7,146 nucleotides of DNA from Bacilli bacterium (GTDB taxonomy: Bacteria > Bacillota_I > Bacilli_A > RFN20 > UBA1709): contig JAQUTO010000044.1 in NCBI GenBank assembly GCA_028694305.1, positions 1 to 7,146 on the forward strand, in the 5' to 3' direction. Each line of letters starts with the position of its first letter. Position 1 is the stretch's first letter. The position numbers were made by a program, and so were the translations under genes. Under the pieces are notes generated by a model, which saw nothing but the letters and a program-made list of their open reading frames with translations, ran no database searches and was not told the DNA's origin. Of this stretch, positions 1-6,162 are shown piece after piece.

Positions 1-1527
1 GATGATCCAACTAAACTTCAAGTTAGACCACCGGTTGTGACTATCATGGGTCACGTTGACCATGGTAAGACAACGTTATTAGACTACATTCGTCACTCGA
101 GAGTTGCTGCTAAAGAATTTGGCGGTATTACTCAAGCTATTGGTGCTTACCAAGTTGAAGTTAAGGGTAAAAAGATTACTTTCCTTGATACACCGGGGCA
201 CGCTGCTTTTACTGCTATGCGGGCTAGAGGCTCACAAATAACAGATATTGTCGTTATTGTGGTAGCTGCGGATGATGGCGTTATGCCTCAAACTAGAGAA
301 GCAATTGACCACGCAAAAGCGGCTAATGTTCCGATTATTGTGGCAATTAATAAGATGGATTTACCTGGTGCAAATCCAGAGAAGATTAAATTAACCTTTG
401 CCGATTTAGGTTTACTACCAGAAGAATGGGGTGGCGATGTTATCTTTAAAAACATTTCCGCTAAAACTGGGCAAGGTGTTGCCGATTTACTCGAGACTAT
501 CTTAGTTGTGGCAGAATTAAAAGAACTAAAAGCAAATCCAGAACGGATGGCTTTAGGAACGGTTATTGAAGCTGAACTAACTAAAGGTAGAGGCGTTGTC
601 GCAACATTATTAATTCAAAATGGTACCCTCAATGTGGGAGACTGTCTAGTTGTTGGATCTAATTATGGTCGGGTTAGACAAATGTATGATGATTTAGGTT
701 GTTTGACTAAATCAGCCGGTCCAGCCACACCAGTTTCAATTACTGGGTTAAGTGAAGTCCCTTATGCTGGCGACAAATTTATGGCTTTTAAAGATGAAAA
801 ACAGGCCAGAGCCATTGCTGAACAAAGACATATTAAACAAGTCGAGATTGAAAGACATGGCAGCAGTGCATTGTCACTCGATGATTTATATTCACAAATA
901 AAGAATGGTAATGAAGTTACCATTAATGTCATAATTAAAGCCGATGTTCAAGGGAGTGCTGAAGCCGTTAAAGGGGCTTTGGAGAAACTTGATGTTCCAG
1001 GCGTTAAAATTAATGTTATTCGTTTCCAAGCCGGCACTATTACTGAATCCGATGTCATCTTGGCCGAAGCTTCTAGCGCCATCATCTATGGCTTTAATGT
1101 GAGACCAGATGCAATAGTTAGACATTTAGCAGAAGAAAAGAAAGTTGATATTCGTTTACACCGGATTATTTATGCTTTAACCGAAGAAATGGAAAAAGCA
1201 ATGAAGGGTATGTTAGAACCTACCTATGAAGAAGTTGTTACCGGCCAAGCCGAAGTACGACAACTCTTTAAGGTTTCGAAAGTTGGAACTATTGCTGGTT
1301 GCTATGTAACTAGCGGAAAACTTCTAACTGGTTCTAAAGTCCGGGTCTTAAGAATGGGAACAATTGCTTATGAAGGGAAATTATCTTCATTAAAACGGTT
1401 CCAAAATGATGCCAAAGAAGTCGCCATGGGTTATGAATGTGGTTTAACAATTGAAAACTACAATGATATCAAAGAAGGCGACATCGTTGAAGGCTATATT
1501 GATCAAGAAGTTAAAAGTGCCGGATAG
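1..1527 (+). CDS. infB: Translation initiation factor IF-2, 3' part (5' end outside window)
   Basis: GTPase that places fMet-tRNA on the 30S subunit and promotes 70S joining; cytoplasmic. The frame is open from base 1, so the gene starts upstream. The 508 visible residues begin just before the G domain, and the variable N-terminal region is missing. The G motifs are intact, numbered from base 1: G1 GHVDHGKTT (17-25), G2 region GGITQAIGAY (41-50), G3 DTPGH with the activating His (63-67), G4 NKMD (117-120) and G5 SAK (153-155). They are followed by the beta-barrel domain II, domain III and the fMet-tRNA-binding C-terminal domain (for example GQAEVRQLFKVSKVGTIAGC). The GTG at 37 lies inside the conserved PPVVTIMGHVDHGK stretch and is not a real start. 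The gene ends in TAG, and rbfA follows after a 12-base gap. In Bacillus, ylxP lies between infB and rbfA; there is no room for it here. Identification is certain. Confidence 0.98.
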   Translation, partial: DDPTKLQVRPPVVTIMGHVDHGKTTLLDYIRHSRVAAKEFGGITQAIGAYQVEVKGKKITFLDTPGHAAFTAMRARGSQITDIVVIVVAADDGVMPQTREAIDHAKAANVPIIVAINKMDLPGANPEKIKLTFADLGLLPEEWGGDVIFKNISAKTGQGVADLLETILVVAELKELKANPERMALGTVIEAELTKGRGVVATLLIQNGTLNVGDCLVVGSNYGRVRQMYDDLGCLTKSAGPATPVSITGLSEVPYAGDKFMAFKDEKQARAIAEQRHIKQVEIERHGSSALSLDDLYSQIKNGNEVTINVIIKADVQGSAEAVKGALEKLDVPGVKINVIRFQAGTITESDVILAEASSAIIYGFNVRPDAIVRHLAEEKKVDIRLHRIIYALTEEMEKAMKGMLEPTYEEVVTGQAEVRQLFKVSKVGTIAGCYVTSGKLLTGSKVRVLRMGTIAYEGKLSSLKRFQNDAKEVAMGYECGLTIENYNDIKEGDIVEGYIDQEVKSAG

Positions 1528-1530
1528 GAG
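1526..1530 (+). promoter_or_regulatory. Ribosome binding site deciding the rbfA start
   Basis: AGGAG overlaps the infB stop codon. Three in-frame starts follow: TTG at 1531, ATG at 1534 and ATG at 1540. Only the ATG at 1540 has a normal spacing (9 bases); the ATG at 1534 is 3 bases away and the TTG directly abuts. The close coupling suggests that rbfA is translated by ribosomes finishing infB. Confidence 0.6.
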
Positions 1531-1539
1531 TTGATGAAG

Positions 1540-1884
1540 ATGGCCTACAAAAGAGATAAAATTAATGTTGCAATCTTAAAAGATGTTTCAGAAATACTCC
1601 AATTTGAAGTAAAAGATCCAGATATTAACTTTGTAACTATTACAAGAGTGGATGTGACTAGAGATTATTCATATGCGAAGATTTATGTTTCTTTTATTGA
1701 TAAAGACAATGTGGAAAAACAAATGAAAGCGCTGGATAATGCAAAAGGCTTTATTCGCACTGAACTTGCGGCTAGACTTAAGATGTATAAAGTTCCAGCC
1801 CTAATCTTTGTCTATGATGATTCTTATGAAAAGAGTCAAAAAATTGAAAAAATACTTGCTGATATCCATAAAAATGAAAAGTAA
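1540..1884 (+). CDS. rbfA: Ribosome-binding factor A (30S maturation factor)
   Basis: A single-domain, type II KH-fold protein that binds the 30S subunit near the 3' end and helix 1 region of 16S rRNA during late assembly and cold adaptation. The 114-residue length is typical. Visible family features are the N-terminal helix (KRDKINVAILKDVSEILQ), the KDPDINFVTITRVDVTRD strand segment, the YAKIYVSF strand and the A-K-G kink in NAKGFIRTEL that replaces the KH GxxG loop. The C-terminal segment ends in a short Lys-rich tail without the longer extension of some homologues. The ATG at 1540 (MAYKRDK) is chosen because of its spacing from AGGAG; starts at 1534 or 1531 would add two or three residues. 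The gene forms a two-gene tail with infB. The TAA stop lies inside the stem of the downstream terminator. Confidence 0.93.
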   Translation: MAYKRDKINVAILKDVSEILQFEVKDPDINFVTITRVDVTRDYSYAKIYVSFIDKDNVEKQMKALDNAKGFIRTELAARLKMYKVPALIFVYDDSYEKSQKIEKILADIHKNEK

Positions 1885-1907
1885 TGCTTATGCATTACTT
1901 TTTCTTT
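1877..1907. terminator. Bidirectional intrinsic terminator between convergent rbfA and ttcA-like genes
   Basis: A perfect 7-bp stem, GTAATGC (1881-1887) with GCATTAC (1892-1898), has a 4-base loop TTAT. It is flanked by AAAA on the left and TTTTTCTTT on the right, so a U-tract follows the stem in both directions (on the - strand TTTTCATTTTT). The TAA stop of rbfA (1882-1884) and the TAA stop of the opposing gene (1897-1895) both lie inside the stem arms. This geometry fits one terminator serving both convergent genes. Confidence 0.85.
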
Positions 1908-2977
1908 GCTAAATAGCTGATATTTTCGACTTTACCAATGATTTCATACTCGTTCTTTAAGAAGAAAGTGAGATGATTGTAAGAATAAATCTTACAAGTG
2001 ATTACTTGATAATCTTGCTTGGAGAGTTCAGTTAATAAACTCGAACCTAAGCCTTGCTTACGCCATTCTTCTTTAACATAGATGCCATCGAGACAAATTT
2101 CTTGATCAATTTGGTGGTAGGTAAGTCCTCCTACAAGATTTCCATGCGGATCAAGTCTAGTAAGGGTTAATGTGGCTTCATCGTGAATATTTGTATCATT
2201 ATAAAGTTTTAAAGAATTAAGTATCCATTCCCGGTCATTCTCATTAACTTTCTTCCATAATGATAACTTAGCAGTATTGGAAAGCATATTAGAGAAGTTT
2301 TGCCGACTTTCTGGATAATTATGATAGAAATCATGTAAAAGATTTTTCATATTTTGGCGTTCAGTATGTTTATTAGCAGGACAAGTTGATTCAAGGACTG
2401 GCAGATTTAGTTCTAGGGCAGTTTTGCGAATATCTTTTTCTTCACAATAGACTAAAGGTCTAACAAAAGTCATATTTGCCCTAGTTAAATGCATTTTTGG
2501 TGAGAAAGTTGCAATTCTTCCTCCATGAATCATATTCATAAATAAGGTCTCTACTGCATCATCATTATGGTGGGCAAAAGCAACTTTATTGCAACGATAT
2601 GTTTTAGCGGCTTTATTCATTGCTGCTTTTTTCATTCTTGAGCAAATACTACAAGAAATATTGCCGGTTTCATCGGCATTTAATTTAAGAACCTCATAGA
2701 TTAGTGGTTTAGACTTAACTTGATGAAATTCAATATTATTATCTTTACAATATTTTCTGATTTTAGTAAAGGACATGTTTGGAAAGCCCATCTCAATATT
2801 GATACCAACAATTTCATATTTCTTTTTTGAAAACTGTTTGTAGAGGTTAAGGGCAGAGAGCAAAACTAGAGAATCTTTGCCACCACTAATACCGATGGCA
2901 ATTCGGTCTCCATCATTAATTAATTCATAATCAAGATCGGCTTGTTTGATACAGCCGAGGATAGTTCGCATGCTCAT
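1895..2977 (-). CDS. TtcA-like tRNA thiolation protein fused to a GNAT acetyltransferase domain
   Basis: A 360-residue protein with two domains. Residues ~1-245 are a PP-loop ATPase of the TtcA/TilS superfamily: P-loop SGGKDS (31-36), HHNDDAVETLFMNMIHGG (136-153) and three cysteines placed as in TtcA, Cys109 and Cys112 (CSIC) plus Cys199 (STCP), which in that family hold a 4Fe-4S cluster. TtcA adenylates C32 of certain tRNAs and inserts sulfur to give 2-thiocytidine. The Cys pattern argues against TilS, which lacks it. Residues ~264-360 look like a compact GNAT domain: a strand pair around GNLVGGLTYHQ, motif A VKEEWRKQGLG (acetyl-CoA loop R306-x-x-G309-x-G311) and the late NHLTFFLKNEYEIIG signature. 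The substrates of both domains are unknown, and the fusion could couple two tRNA modifications or simply be co-folded. ATG at 2977 follows GAGGTGA at normal spacing; an ATG two codons later is possible. It lies opposite to, and interrupts, the infB-truB cluster. The stop is inside the shared terminator. Confidence 0.88.
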   Translation of the reverse strand: MSMRTILGCIKQADLDYELINDGDRIAIGISGGKDSLVLLSALNLYKQFSKKKYEIVGINIEMGFPNMSFTKIRKYCKDNNIEFHQVKSKPLIYEVLKLNADETGNISCSICSRMKKAAMNKAAKTYRCNKVAFAHHNDDAVETLFMNMIHGGRIATFSPKMHLTRANMTFVRPLVYCEEKDIRKTALELNLPVLESTCPANKHTERQNMKNLLHDFYHNYPESRQNFSNMLSNTAKLSLWKKVNENDREWILNSLKLYNDTNIHDEATLTLTRLDPHGNLVGGLTYHQIDQEICLDGIYVKEEWRKQGLGSSLLTELSKQDYQVITCKIYSYNHLTFFLKNEYEIIGKVENISYLAKKK

Positions 2978-2994
2978 AAACTCACCTCTCTATT

Positions 2995-3023
2995 ATTATA
3001 GGCATTATCGGAACTTATTTCAT
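2995..3023 (-). promoter_or_regulatory. Candidate promoter of the ttcA-like/GNAT gene
   Basis: On the - strand a perfect TATAAT (3000-2995) lies 17 bases downstream of ATGAAA (3023-3018), which matches 4 of 6 positions of TTGACA. Transcription would start near 2988, only about ten bases before the ATG, so the GAGGTGA ribosome site (2988-2982) would sit at the very 5' end of the mRNA. Its -35 region overlaps the region where the opposing truB promoter would be contacted. Confidence 0.5.
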
Positions 3024-3030
3024 TATGTTT

Positions 3031-3047
3031 TATAATCGTGATATAAT
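3031..3047 (+). promoter_or_regulatory. Candidate promoter(s) of truB-ribF
   Basis: Two perfect TATAAT hexamers lie at 3031-3036 and 3042-3047. The second is preceded by TGA (3039-3041), giving the extended -10 form TGnTATAAT, which can work without a good -35; none is seen (TTCATT at 3019-3024 is poor). From the second box transcription would start near 3054, about ten bases before the truB ATG. From the first it would start near 3043, leaving a normal short leader containing the ribosome site. Confidence 0.5.
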
Positions 3048-3052
3048 ACCCT

Positions 3053-3058
3053 GGGTGA
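3053..3058 (+). promoter_or_regulatory. Ribosome binding site deciding the truB start
   Basis: GGGTGA contains GGTGA, part of the AGGAGGTGA consensus, and ends 5 bases before ATG 3064. This supports the start at 3064. An in-frame ATG at 3025 lies upstream of both -10 boxes and would add 13 residues that TruB proteins do not have. An in-frame GTG at 3055 lies within the site itself. Confidence 0.55.
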
Positions 3059-3063
3059 TAATA

Positions 3064-3906
3064 ATGGATGGTTGGATTTTAGTCAATAAACCAGTCGGGA
3101 TGAGTTCCTATGACGTGGTTAGCCAAATGAAAAAGATTTTTGATACAAGAAAAGTCGGGCATTGTGGTACGCTTGATCCTTTTGCTGCGGGGTTATTAGC
3201 TATAACGCTAAATAATGCTACCAAGATATCGCAGTATTTAGAAGGTGAAGTTAAAACCTATGAAGCGACTCTTGAATTAGGTAAAAAGACCGATACTGGG
3301 GATAAAACTGGTAAGGTGGTTGCCGAAAAAGAAGTTCCAGAATTAAGTAAAGAGTTAATTGAAAGTGCATTTTCTACTTTTTTAGGTGAACAAAAGCAAG
3401 TTCCACCGATGTATTCGGCAATTAAAGTTAGCGGGCAACCGCTCTATAAAATGGCCCGTTCTGGTCAAGAAGTGGCGAGAAAGCCAAGAGTGATTAAAAT
3501 TATTGAACTATCCTTGTTAGATTTTAATAAGACTACCATTACTTTTAGAGTTCAATGCTCTAAAGGCACTTATATTCGGACTTTAGGTGAAGATATTGCA
3601 ATAAAACTTGGAACAGTAGGTAACTTAGTTGCCTTAACAAGAACGGGGATTGGTCATTTTACTTTAGCCGAAAGTCATGAACTAAATAGTATTACTAATC
3701 AAACTCCTTTATTATCAATTAGGGATGCTTTGGCCGATTTACCTAAGTTAGAAGTTAACTTGATTGTCGCTAAAAAAGCTGGTTTTGGGCAACAACTCCG
3801 GCTCGATACTGATGAAAATATGGTTGTTGTTGCTTTCCAAAATGAATTTATCGCTATCTACGAAAAAGAGGGCGATTATTATCTATGCCGTAGGGGCTTA
3901 AAATGA
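3064..3906 (+). CDS. truB: tRNA pseudouridine-55 synthase
   Basis: Isomerises U55 in the T-loop of almost all tRNAs to pseudouridine; cytoplasmic. From the ATG at 3064 the protein has 280 residues, a normal length. The start MDGWILVNKPVGMSSYDVV is the family N-terminus. Catalytic Asp38 lies in GHCGTLDPFAAGLL (32-45). The PPMYSAIKVSGQPLYKMAR segment and the CSKGTYIRTLGEDI motif are complete. The C-terminal part is a short PUA-like tail with little recognisable motif. It is first in a unit with ribF, whose ATG overlaps the truB TGA stop by four bases (ATGA), so translation is probably coupled. TGA used as a stop here speaks for the standard code; under the mycoplasma code only two more codons would be read. 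Confidence 0.96.
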   Translation: MDGWILVNKPVGMSSYDVVSQMKKIFDTRKVGHCGTLDPFAAGLLAITLNNATKISQYLEGEVKTYEATLELGKKTDTGDKTGKVVAEKEVPELSKELIESAFSTFLGEQKQVPPMYSAIKVSGQPLYKMARSGQEVARKPRVIKIIELSLLDFNKTTITFRVQCSKGTYIRTLGEDIAIKLGTVGNLVALTRTGIGHFTLAESHELNSITNQTPLLSIRDALADLPKLEVNLIVAKKAGFGQQLRLDTDENMVVVAFQNEFIAIYEKEGDYYLCRRGLK

Positions 3907-4826
3907 AGGTAAAATACGCTGACATACAATCGCTTATTATTCAAGAACCAAGAGCACTTTGCATTGGATTTTTTGATGGTGTTCATTTAGGTCATCAAGC
4001 GTTAATTAAGGAAACAGTTAGATTAGCAACTGAAGCAGGTATTACTGCTTCAATGTTAACTTTTGCCGAGCCACCAAGAAGTGTGGTTAGTGGTCATAAA
4101 CAACCTTTAATTACTGATAATGAAACCAAGATAAAGTTGGTTGAGAGTTTTGGCATTAGCGAAATCATAGTTGTTGAGTTTGATCGTGATATTATGAGTT
4201 TAAGTGCTGAGGATTTTATTCATAAATTCTTAAAACCATTTGAAATTAAAGAACTTATCTGTGGTTTTGATTTTACCTTTGGTAAAAATGGGAGCGGAAC
4301 TGCTGATTCTTTAGTTAAAATGCAAGATTTGCCTTTCAATGTTCATGTCATACCCGCTGTCAATATAGATGGGGCAAAGGTGGCTTCAAGTCGAATTGTT
4401 GATCTCATTCAAAAAGGGGAGATTAAAGAAGCCAATGCTTTATTGGGTTATACTTTTGCTATAACAGGCAAAGTAATTCATGGTTTGAAAAATGGGCAAG
4501 AGTTAGGTTATCCAACTGCCAATCTAGCTTTAAAAGATTATGTTCATCCGAAGAATGGTGTTTATGCTAGTCGGATCATTATTGAAAATCAGACTTATTA
4601 TGGGATGAGTAATGTGGGCGTAAGACCAACTATCTCATTAGTTAAAGAACCACTTTTAGAAGTAAATATCTTTGATTTTAAGCATGATTTATATGGTAAA
4701 AAGATTGAGGTTCAACTATTAGATTTTATTCGAGAAGAGCAAAAATATGCGAATAAATGTGAATTACAAGCTCAGTTAAGTCGAGATAAGGAAAGAATAA
4801 TGAGTTGTATTTCAACTTTAAAATAG
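3903..4826 (+). CDS. ribF: Bifunctional riboflavin kinase / FAD synthetase
   Basis: Phosphorylates riboflavin to FMN with its C-terminal domain and adenylates FMN to FAD with its N-terminal domain; cytoplasmic. The length of 307 residues is typical. The N-terminal nucleotidyltransferase half shows GFFDGVHLGHQ (22-32), GFDFTFGKNGSG (121-132) and the SSRI segment (162-165). The flavokinase half begins near residue 185, with GLKNGQELGYPTANL (194-208, the ATP/Mg PTAN motif), NGVYAS (218-223), NVGVRPT (237-243) and a likely catalytic Glu253 in LLEVNIFDF. All expected motifs are intact, so both activities are likely. A purine-rich AGGGG inside the end of truB lies 6 bases before the ATG, and the ATGA overlap points to coupled translation with truB. 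No terminator hairpin follows; the next gene starts 23 bases after the stop. Confidence 0.96.
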   Translation: MKVKYADIQSLIIQEPRALCIGFFDGVHLGHQALIKETVRLATEAGITASMLTFAEPPRSVVSGHKQPLITDNETKIKLVESFGISEIIVVEFDRDIMSLSAEDFIHKFLKPFEIKELICGFDFTFGKNGSGTADSLVKMQDLPFNVHVIPAVNIDGAKVASSRIVDLIQKGEIKEANALLGYTFAITGKVIHGLKNGQELGYPTANLALKDYVHPKNGVYASRIIIENQTYYGMSNVGVRPTISLVKEPLLEVNIFDFKHDLYGKKIEVQLLDFIREEQKYANKCELQAQLSRDKERIMSCISTLK

Positions 4827-4833
4827 ATATAAT
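4805..4833 (+). promoter_or_regulatory. Candidate promoter of the UDG-fold membrane protein gene
   Basis: A perfect TATAAT (4828-4833) lies 17 bases after TTGTAT (4805-4810), which matches only the TTG of the -35 consensus. It overlaps the end of ribF. Because no terminator separates the genes, this gene may be read both from here and from the truB-ribF promoter. Confidence 0.4.
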
Positions 4834-4837
4834 TTAG

Positions 4838-4843
4838 AAGGAG
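4838..4843 (+). promoter_or_regulatory. Ribosome binding site deciding the start of the UDG-fold gene
   Basis: AAGGAG directly abuts an ATG at 4844, which is too close for initiation. The ATGs at 4850 (6-base spacing) and 4853 (9-base spacing) are both suitable. 4850 is chosen; 4853 would remove one Met. Confidence 0.6.
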
Positions 4844-4849
4844 ATGAAA

Positions 4850-6055
4850 ATGATGAAAGTAAATGCAAAACTAGCCATGATTTTAATTGGTGGCTTACTC
4901 GTTTTATTTAGTATCTACTTTATCCCAAGTTTCTTCTTAACTAGTTTTAAGGATGTGCTTGGAAGTTTTTATGATACTGGAAAACTCTTGTATTTTGGCT
5001 ACATTGCTTTAGCGGTAGCTTTGTTCATCGTTTATTTATACAGGTATGAAGTTGGTCGTTTAGATATCGATAATACTGCTAGTTTATTAGAATTAAGAAA
5101 AGAAACAAATGTGGCAAGTGAAGCGGCTCCTGAAGTCGTTAATGAAGTCGTTACGCCAGCCCCAATTGAAGTTACCCCAGTAGTGGTTCAAGAAGCCGAA
5201 AAGAAACCAGAACCTAAAAAGGCAATTGCTAAACCAAAGGCTAAGAAAGTTCAACCGAAAGAAAAGGCTAAACCGGCCCCTAAAAAGGTGGCACAAAAAC
5301 CAGTCGCTAAGAAAGTTCCAGTTACTAAACCTAAAAGAACTGTTAAAAAAGCTAAAGCAAGAGAATATTTTACTTTTACTTTCTTAGGTCATGATTACCA
5401 AATATCCAAAGGTTGGGAAACCATATTTAAGGGTGAAGCAAAGAAATCTTATTTTAAGAGTTTAGAGCAAGAAATTGCTGAAACCAGTAAGACTAAAGTT
5501 TTATACCCAGCAGTTGAAGATATCTTTAGAGCATTTGAGTATACTGATCCTAGTGAAATAAAAGTAATTATTATTGGTAAGATTCCTTGGTACCGTAAAA
5601 ATCAAGCTGACGGTCTTGCTTATTCCTCAAAACGTGGTGAAGATATTAACTTAACATCTAAAGTTATCGTGGAAGAAGCGGCTAGTGACTTAAAGATAAA
5701 GTACAACGATGGTTCACTTGTTAAATGGGCTCAAGCTGGCGTTTTCTTAATCAATATGGGCTTGACTACTCCAAATGATAAACCATTATCACATTTAGAT
5801 GCCTGGACTAGATTTACTACTTTAGCTCTACAAAGAGCATTAGATACTAAACAAGGCAAAGTTGGTTTACTCTGGGGTGAATATGCCCTTACTTATGAAC
5901 CAATGTTTAAGAAAGCCAAAGTTAATGTCATTAAGAGTGTTAATCCATCGCCATTATCGGCTGCTAATGGATTTAATGGTTCCAAACCATTCTCACACGC
6001 TAATGAATTATTGAAGAAAGCCAAAGTTAAACCAGTGGACTGGAGCTTGAAATAA
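4850..6055 (+). CDS. Membrane-anchored uracil-DNA glycosylase-fold protein with missing catalytic residues
   Basis: 401 residues in three parts. Part 1: two hydrophobic helices (~9-30 and ~46-66) with a short loop between; basic RYEVGR after the second suggests that the rest is cytoplasmic. Part 2: a low-complexity linker, first Glu/Val/Pro-rich (~80-118), then strongly basic Lys/Ala/Pro-rich (~117-171), resembling histone-H1-like tails. Part 3 (~173-401): a clear full-length homologue of family-1 UDG, alignable without gaps through the active-site loop. Conserved are the Asn of LIN (N302, E. coli N123), SH in KPLSH, and PSPLSA with the DNA-intercalating Leu (L369, E. coli L191). The water-activating loop GQDPYH reads GKIPWY (243-248), so Asp64 is Ile, Gln63 is Lys and Tyr66 is Trp; Phe77 is Tyr; HPSPLS is NPSPLS, so His187 is Asn; the PPSL loop is lost. 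Normal uracil excision is therefore unlikely. It lies between ribF and rpsO, where no UDG is expected. Homology of the fold is secure; function is unknown. Confidence 0.88.
   Translation: MMKVNAKLAMILIGGLLVLFSIYFIPSFFLTSFKDVLGSFYDTGKLLYFGYIALAVALFIVYLYRYEVGRLDIDNTASLLELRKETNVASEAAPEVVNEVVTPAPIEVTPVVVQEAEKKPEPKKAIAKPKAKKVQPKEKAKPAPKKVAQKPVAKKVPVTKPKRTVKKAKAREYFTFTFLGHDYQISKGWETIFKGEAKKSYFKSLEQEIAETSKTKVLYPAVEDIFRAFEYTDPSEIKVIIIGKIPWYRKNQADGLAYSSKRGEDINLTSKVIVEEAASDLKIKYNDGSLVKWAQAGVFLINMGLTTPNDKPLSHLDAWTRFTTLALQRALDTKQGKVGLLWGEYALTYEPMFKKAKVNVIKSVNPSPLSAANGFNGSKPFSHANELLKKAKVKPVDWSLK
5131..5153 (+). repeat. 12-base tandem repeat in the linker of the UDG-fold gene
   Basis: TGAAGTCGTTA occurs at 5131-5141 and again at 5143-5153, a period of exactly 12 bases (four codons, EVVN/EVVT). 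A further 13-base direct repeat, GCTAAGAAAGTTC, is at 5240-5252 and 5306-5318, in frame 22 codons apart in the basic part. Both suggest that the linker grew by in-frame duplication. Confidence 0.7.
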
Positions 6056-6056
6056 A

Positions 6057-6148
6057 AGTTGCTTTCTTAGCTACCATAGTATAAAATACTATTTGCAACT
6101 GTTTCTATGATTGACGAAACTCCAACGTCTTTCTTGGATACAGCCAAG
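6057..6148 (+). promoter_or_regulatory. Structured rpsO leader, possible S15 autoregulatory region
   Basis: The 114 bases between the UDG-fold gene and rpsO hold several perfect pairings. AGTTGC (6057-6062) pairs with GCAACT (6095-6100) and encloses the hairpin ATAGTAT (6076-6082) with ATACTAT (6086-6092). Next come GACG (6113-6116) with CGTC (6126-6129) and CTTGG (6133-6137) with CCAAG (6144-6148), the last ending 8 bases before the ribosome site. S15 is known to repress its own mRNA through leader structures in several bacteria; a role here is inferred from position only. Two other readings compete: the first paired block could be a weak terminator for the upstream gene (poor tail GTTTCT), or the ATAGTAT palindrome could overlap a promoter (TTGCTT 6059-6064, 17 bases, TAAAAT 6082-6087). 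Confidence 0.45.
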
Positions 6149-6156
6149 TTAAATTT

Positions 6157-6162
6157 AGGAGG
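6157..6162 (+). promoter_or_regulatory. Ribosome binding site deciding the rpsO start
   Basis: A perfect AGGAGG lies 7 bases before the ATG at 6170. An upstream in-frame ATG at 6107 would add 21 residues not found in S15 and would run through this site, so it is rejected. Confidence 0.85.

Noticed and set aside
892..1125. 77-codon open frame on the - strand inside infB
   Set aside because: It lies wholly within the conserved IF2 coding region, has no recognisable product, and is a shadow of the real frame.
1895..2977. Identification as TilS (tRNA-Ile lysidine synthase)
   Set aside because: The three-cysteine pattern CxxC plus a later Cys and the HHNDDAVETLF block match TtcA-like proteins, and the TilS C-terminal domains are absent; a GNAT domain is there instead.
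3025..3063. Longer truB start at 3025
   Set aside because: It would place the start upstream of the likely -10 boxes and add residues absent from TruB proteins; the ATG at 3064 has a ribosome site and the family N-terminus.
3904..3906. TGA as tryptophan (mycoplasma code)
   Set aside because: No in-frame TGA occurs in any of the long genes, Trp is always TGG, and this TGA forms the usual ATGA stop-start overlap of truB and ribF.
5093..5296. 67-codon open frame on the - strand, rich in Phe/Trp/Arg/Asn
   Set aside because: It is the antisense image of the low-complexity Lys/Ala/Pro linker; its odd composition follows from that repeat-like coding sequence.
5131..5318. CRISPR-like repeats
   Set aside because: The repeats are short, coding, in frame and without regular spacers; they belong to the protein linker.
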